Part shown: positions 6,334 through 7,561 of the stretch, piece after piece | Position numbering within the stretch: the first letter of the stretch is position 1 | Layout: each line of letters starts with the position of its first letter | Assembly (NCBI GenBank): GCA_015488975.1 | Contig: WFMT01000260.1 | Location: forward strand, 1-7,561 | Reading direction: 5' to 3' | Source: Campylobacteraceae bacterium | GTDB lineage: Bacteria; Campylobacterota; Campylobacteria; Campylobacterales; JALSKU01 | Length of the DNA stretch: 7,561 nt | Notes under the pieces: model-generated | The model's database searches: none | What the model was told of the DNA's origin: nothing | The model's input: only the letters and a program-made list of their open reading frames with translations | Program-made: the position numbers and the translations under genes

Positions 6334-6344
6334 AATATAGCAAA
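6327..6344. repeat. Tandem 9-bp direct repeat in the surE-lpxB divergent region
   Basis: TATAGCAAA occurs twice back to back (6327-6335 and 6336-6344), and a looser third match, AAGCAATAT, lies just to the left near 6318-6326. The repeat overlaps the surE -10 box and sits just upstream of the lpxB -10 box. It could be an operator read by a regulator of the divergent pair, or simple AT-rich repetition. Confidence 0.5.
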
Positions 6345-6348
6345 AAGT

Positions 6349-6357
6349 TGGTATGAT
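6349..6357 (+). promoter_or_regulatory. Candidate lpxB promoter (extended -10) giving a leaderless start
   Basis: TGG followed by TATGAT (6352-6357) is a good extended -10. The usual six-base gap places the transcript start at about 6364, which is the A of the lpxB ATG. No Shine-Dalgarno sequence is visible in front of that ATG, which agrees with leaderless translation. Further AT-rich -10-like hexamers upstream (for example TATTAT at 6305 and 6324) are alternatives. Confidence 0.45.
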
Positions 6358-6363
6358 TATACT

Positions 6364-7395
6364 ATGAAAAAGATTTTAGTTTCGGCATTGGAGCCATCGG
6401 CCAATTTGCATTTAGAGCCTGTACTTAAGCTTATTGATGATTATGAGATAAAAGGTATTTTTGATGAAAAATTCGGGAAACCGCTTTATTCGTCATCTGA
6501 TTTTTCTATAATGGGATTTTTTGATGTATTTTTAAAAATAAAAAAAGCGAAAAAAGCTATCACGCAAATGAGTAAACTTAGTCTAAAATGCGATAAAGTA
6601 TTGCTTATTGATTCGCCTGCATTTAACCTACCGTTAGCAAAAGCTATAAAAAAGATAAATCCAAATATTGAGATTATTTATTATATATTACCAAAAGTCT
6701 GGGCATGGAAAGAAAAAAGAGTTGCCAAAGTTGAAAAATATTGTGATAAGTTGGCATCAATTTTTCCATTTGAAAATAAATTCTATCATAAAAGTATATA
6801 TGTAGGTAATCCTCTTCTTGATGAAATTAAAATTTATAAATCAAAAGTTACAAACTATGGAGCGACAGCATTTTTGCCAGGATCTAGAAAAAGCGAGATA
6901 AAGTCATTAATTAGTATTTATAAAAAAGTTGCAAAAGAGATAAAAGGTAAAAAAATCCTTGTTATTCCAAAACATTTCTCCAATAAAGAGATAAAAGAGT
7001 TATACGGAGATATTGATAATTTTACCGTTAAAAAAGACACTATGCAAGCTTTGAATGAAAGTGATTTTGCTTTTATCTGTTCTGGTACTGCAACGCTTGA
7101 GGCAGCTATTATCGGGGTGCCGTTTATCCTTGTTTATAAAGCTAAAAAAATCGATTATTTAATAGCAAAAAGATTTGTAAAACTAAAATATGTAGGTTTG
7201 GCAAATATTATACTTGATTTTGAAGGACTTAATCCTTTGCATAAAGAGTTTATCCAAGATGAAGTAACTAAAGATAATTTATTGAAAATATATAAAAGTT
7301 GCGACAAAGAAGAATTTTTCATGCAATCAAAAAAATTAAAGAAAATATTAAAGCATGGAAGTGCTTTAGAAGTTGTTAGATTGCTGAGTGATTAA
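6364..7395 (+). CDS. lpxB: Lipid-A-disaccharide synthase LpxB
   Basis: LpxB is a peripheral inner-membrane GT19 glycosyltransferase that joins UDP-2,3-diacylglucosamine and lipid X into the lipid A disaccharide. The 343-residue protein is shorter than E. coli LpxB (382). Recognisable motifs are MGFFDV (50-55), IDSPAFN (82-88, catalytic aspartate region D83), YYILPKVWAW (106-115), LPGSRKSEI (171-179, R175), CSGTATLEAA (239-248), and LAN (279-281) followed by QDE (298-300). The normal N-terminal GExSGD is ALEPSAN (8-14) here, a variant I recall from Campylobacter-type LpxB. The open frame extends upstream to about 6271, but that would add 31 hydrophobic residues overlapping surE; the family N-terminus begins at MKKILVSALEPSAN, so ATG 6364 is chosen. 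No Shine-Dalgarno sequence is seen before it. greA follows 38 bp downstream with its own promoter. Confidence 0.95.
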   Translation: MKKILVSALEPSANLHLEPVLKLIDDYEIKGIFDEKFGKPLYSSSDFSIMGFFDVFLKIKKAKKAITQMSKLSLKCDKVLLIDSPAFNLPLAKAIKKINPNIEIIYYILPKVWAWKEKRVAKVEKYCDKLASIFPFENKFYHKSIYVGNPLLDEIKIYKSKVTNYGATAFLPGSRKSEIKSLISIYKKVAKEIKGKKILVIPKHFSNKEIKELYGDIDNFTVKKDTMQALNESDFAFICSGTATLEAAIIGVPFILVYKAKKIDYLIAKRFVKLKYVGLANIILDFEGLNPLHKEFIQDEVTKDNLLKIYKSCDKEEFFMQSKKLKKILKHGSALEVVRLLSD

Positions 7396-7399
7396 AGTA

Positions 7400-7408
7400 T
7401 GATATAAT
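7400..7408 (+). promoter_or_regulatory. Candidate greA promoter
   Basis: TATAAT (7403-7408) matches the -10 consensus and is preceded by TGA (7400-7402), forming an extended -10. TTGCTG at 7381-7386, inside the lpxB 3' end, keeps only the TTG of a -35 at 16-bp spacing. The predicted start is near 7415, giving a 19-nt leader that includes GGAG (7423-7426), seven bases before the greA ATG. The -10 sits within a small perfect palindrome, TGATAT-A-ATATCA (7400-7412). Confidence 0.65.
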
Positions 7409-7433
7409 ATCATTTTAATAATGGAGTGTATAA

Positions 7434-7561
7434 ATGCAAAAAGAACCTATTACCCAAGAGGGATATGATAAATTACTGAATGAAATCAACGATTTAAAGA
7501 AAGTCCAAAGGCCGGAAACTGTTATAGAAATAGATATTGCAAGAAGTCATGGGGATTTAAA
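7434..7561 (+). CDS. greA: Transcription elongation factor GreA, N-terminal part (3' end outside window)
   Basis: GreA binds RNA polymerase through its secondary channel and stimulates cleavage of backtracked transcripts. Only 42 codons plus two bases are present. The residues match the N-terminal coiled coil: EPITQEGYDKLLNEINDLKK, then RPETVIEIDIARSHGDLK, with the family signature RP...I..AR.HGDL; the acidic loop tip comes soon after in GreA and should lie just past the right edge or be ending at it. ATG 7434 is preceded by GGAG (7423-7426). It has its own -10 box in the 38-bp gap behind lpxB, and no terminator separates the two, so it may be read both alone and from lpxB. The HGDL signature and the start fit GreA better than GreB, but the C-terminal domain is not visible. 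Confidence 0.93.
   Translation, partial: MQKEPITQEGYDKLLNEINDLKKVQRPETVIEIDIARSHGDL

Noticed and set aside
6271..6363. Upstream extension of lpxB by 31 hydrophobic residues
   Set aside because: It would overlap the surE start region and the divergent promoters, and the family N-terminus begins at MKKILVSALEPSAN (6364).
1..7561. Defence system, prophage, CRISPR or other mobile cargo
   Set aside because: All coding space is taken by core genes plus one small membrane protein. No repeats-with-spacers, integrase, transposase, toxin-antitoxin or nuclease pattern was seen.

Overview
The window is an AT-rich (roughly one third G+C), densely packed chromosomal stretch from a Gram-negative bacterium. 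Gene content and protein style point to the Campylobacterota (Epsilonproteobacteria). The clues are mreC directly followed by carB, a very short Sua5/YrdC-like protein beside carB, and the surE-lpxB-greA cluster. LpxB also carries an ALEPSAN N-terminus instead of the usual GExSGD, which I recall from Campylobacter relatives. A free-living relative such as the Sulfurimonas or Arcobacter groups is plausible, but I cannot fix the genus by reading.

Layout. Bases 1-494 are the C-terminal end of mreC (cell shape). Bases 495-633 are intergenic and contain a symmetrical 100-bp imperfect palindrome (506-605), the most unusual object in the window. Bases 634-3903 encode full-length carB (carbamoyl phosphate synthase, large subunit). 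A hairpin follows at about 3903-3953. Next come two coupled + strand genes: a minimal Sua5/YrdC-like protein (3997-4446) and an unrecognised three-helix membrane protein (4443-4895). These converge on, and overlap by 33 bp, a minus-strand pair: a TcdA-like ThiF/E1-fold protein (4863-5501) and surE (5498-6295, TTG start). SurE is divergent from lpxB (6364-7395). LpxB is followed by the first 42 codons of greA (7434 to the window end), which has its own promoter.

How the genes fit together. MreC, LpxB and CarB serve cell envelope and nucleotide/arginine precursor supply. SurE is a nucleotide phosphatase and GreA a transcription factor. The Sua5-like protein and the TcdA-like protein belong to families acting successively on A37 of ANN-decoding tRNAs (t6A, then cyclic t6A), and here they sit in neighbouring, convergent operons.

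I see no tRNA or rRNA gene, insertion sequence, phage gene, CRISPR array or defence system. This is a core housekeeping region. What stands out is non-coding or embedded structure: the 506-605 palindrome, a perfect 16-bp inverted repeat inside the sua5-like gene, a perfect 9-bp hairpin inside tcdA, a tandem repeat between surE and lpxB, and a probable leaderless lpxB start.
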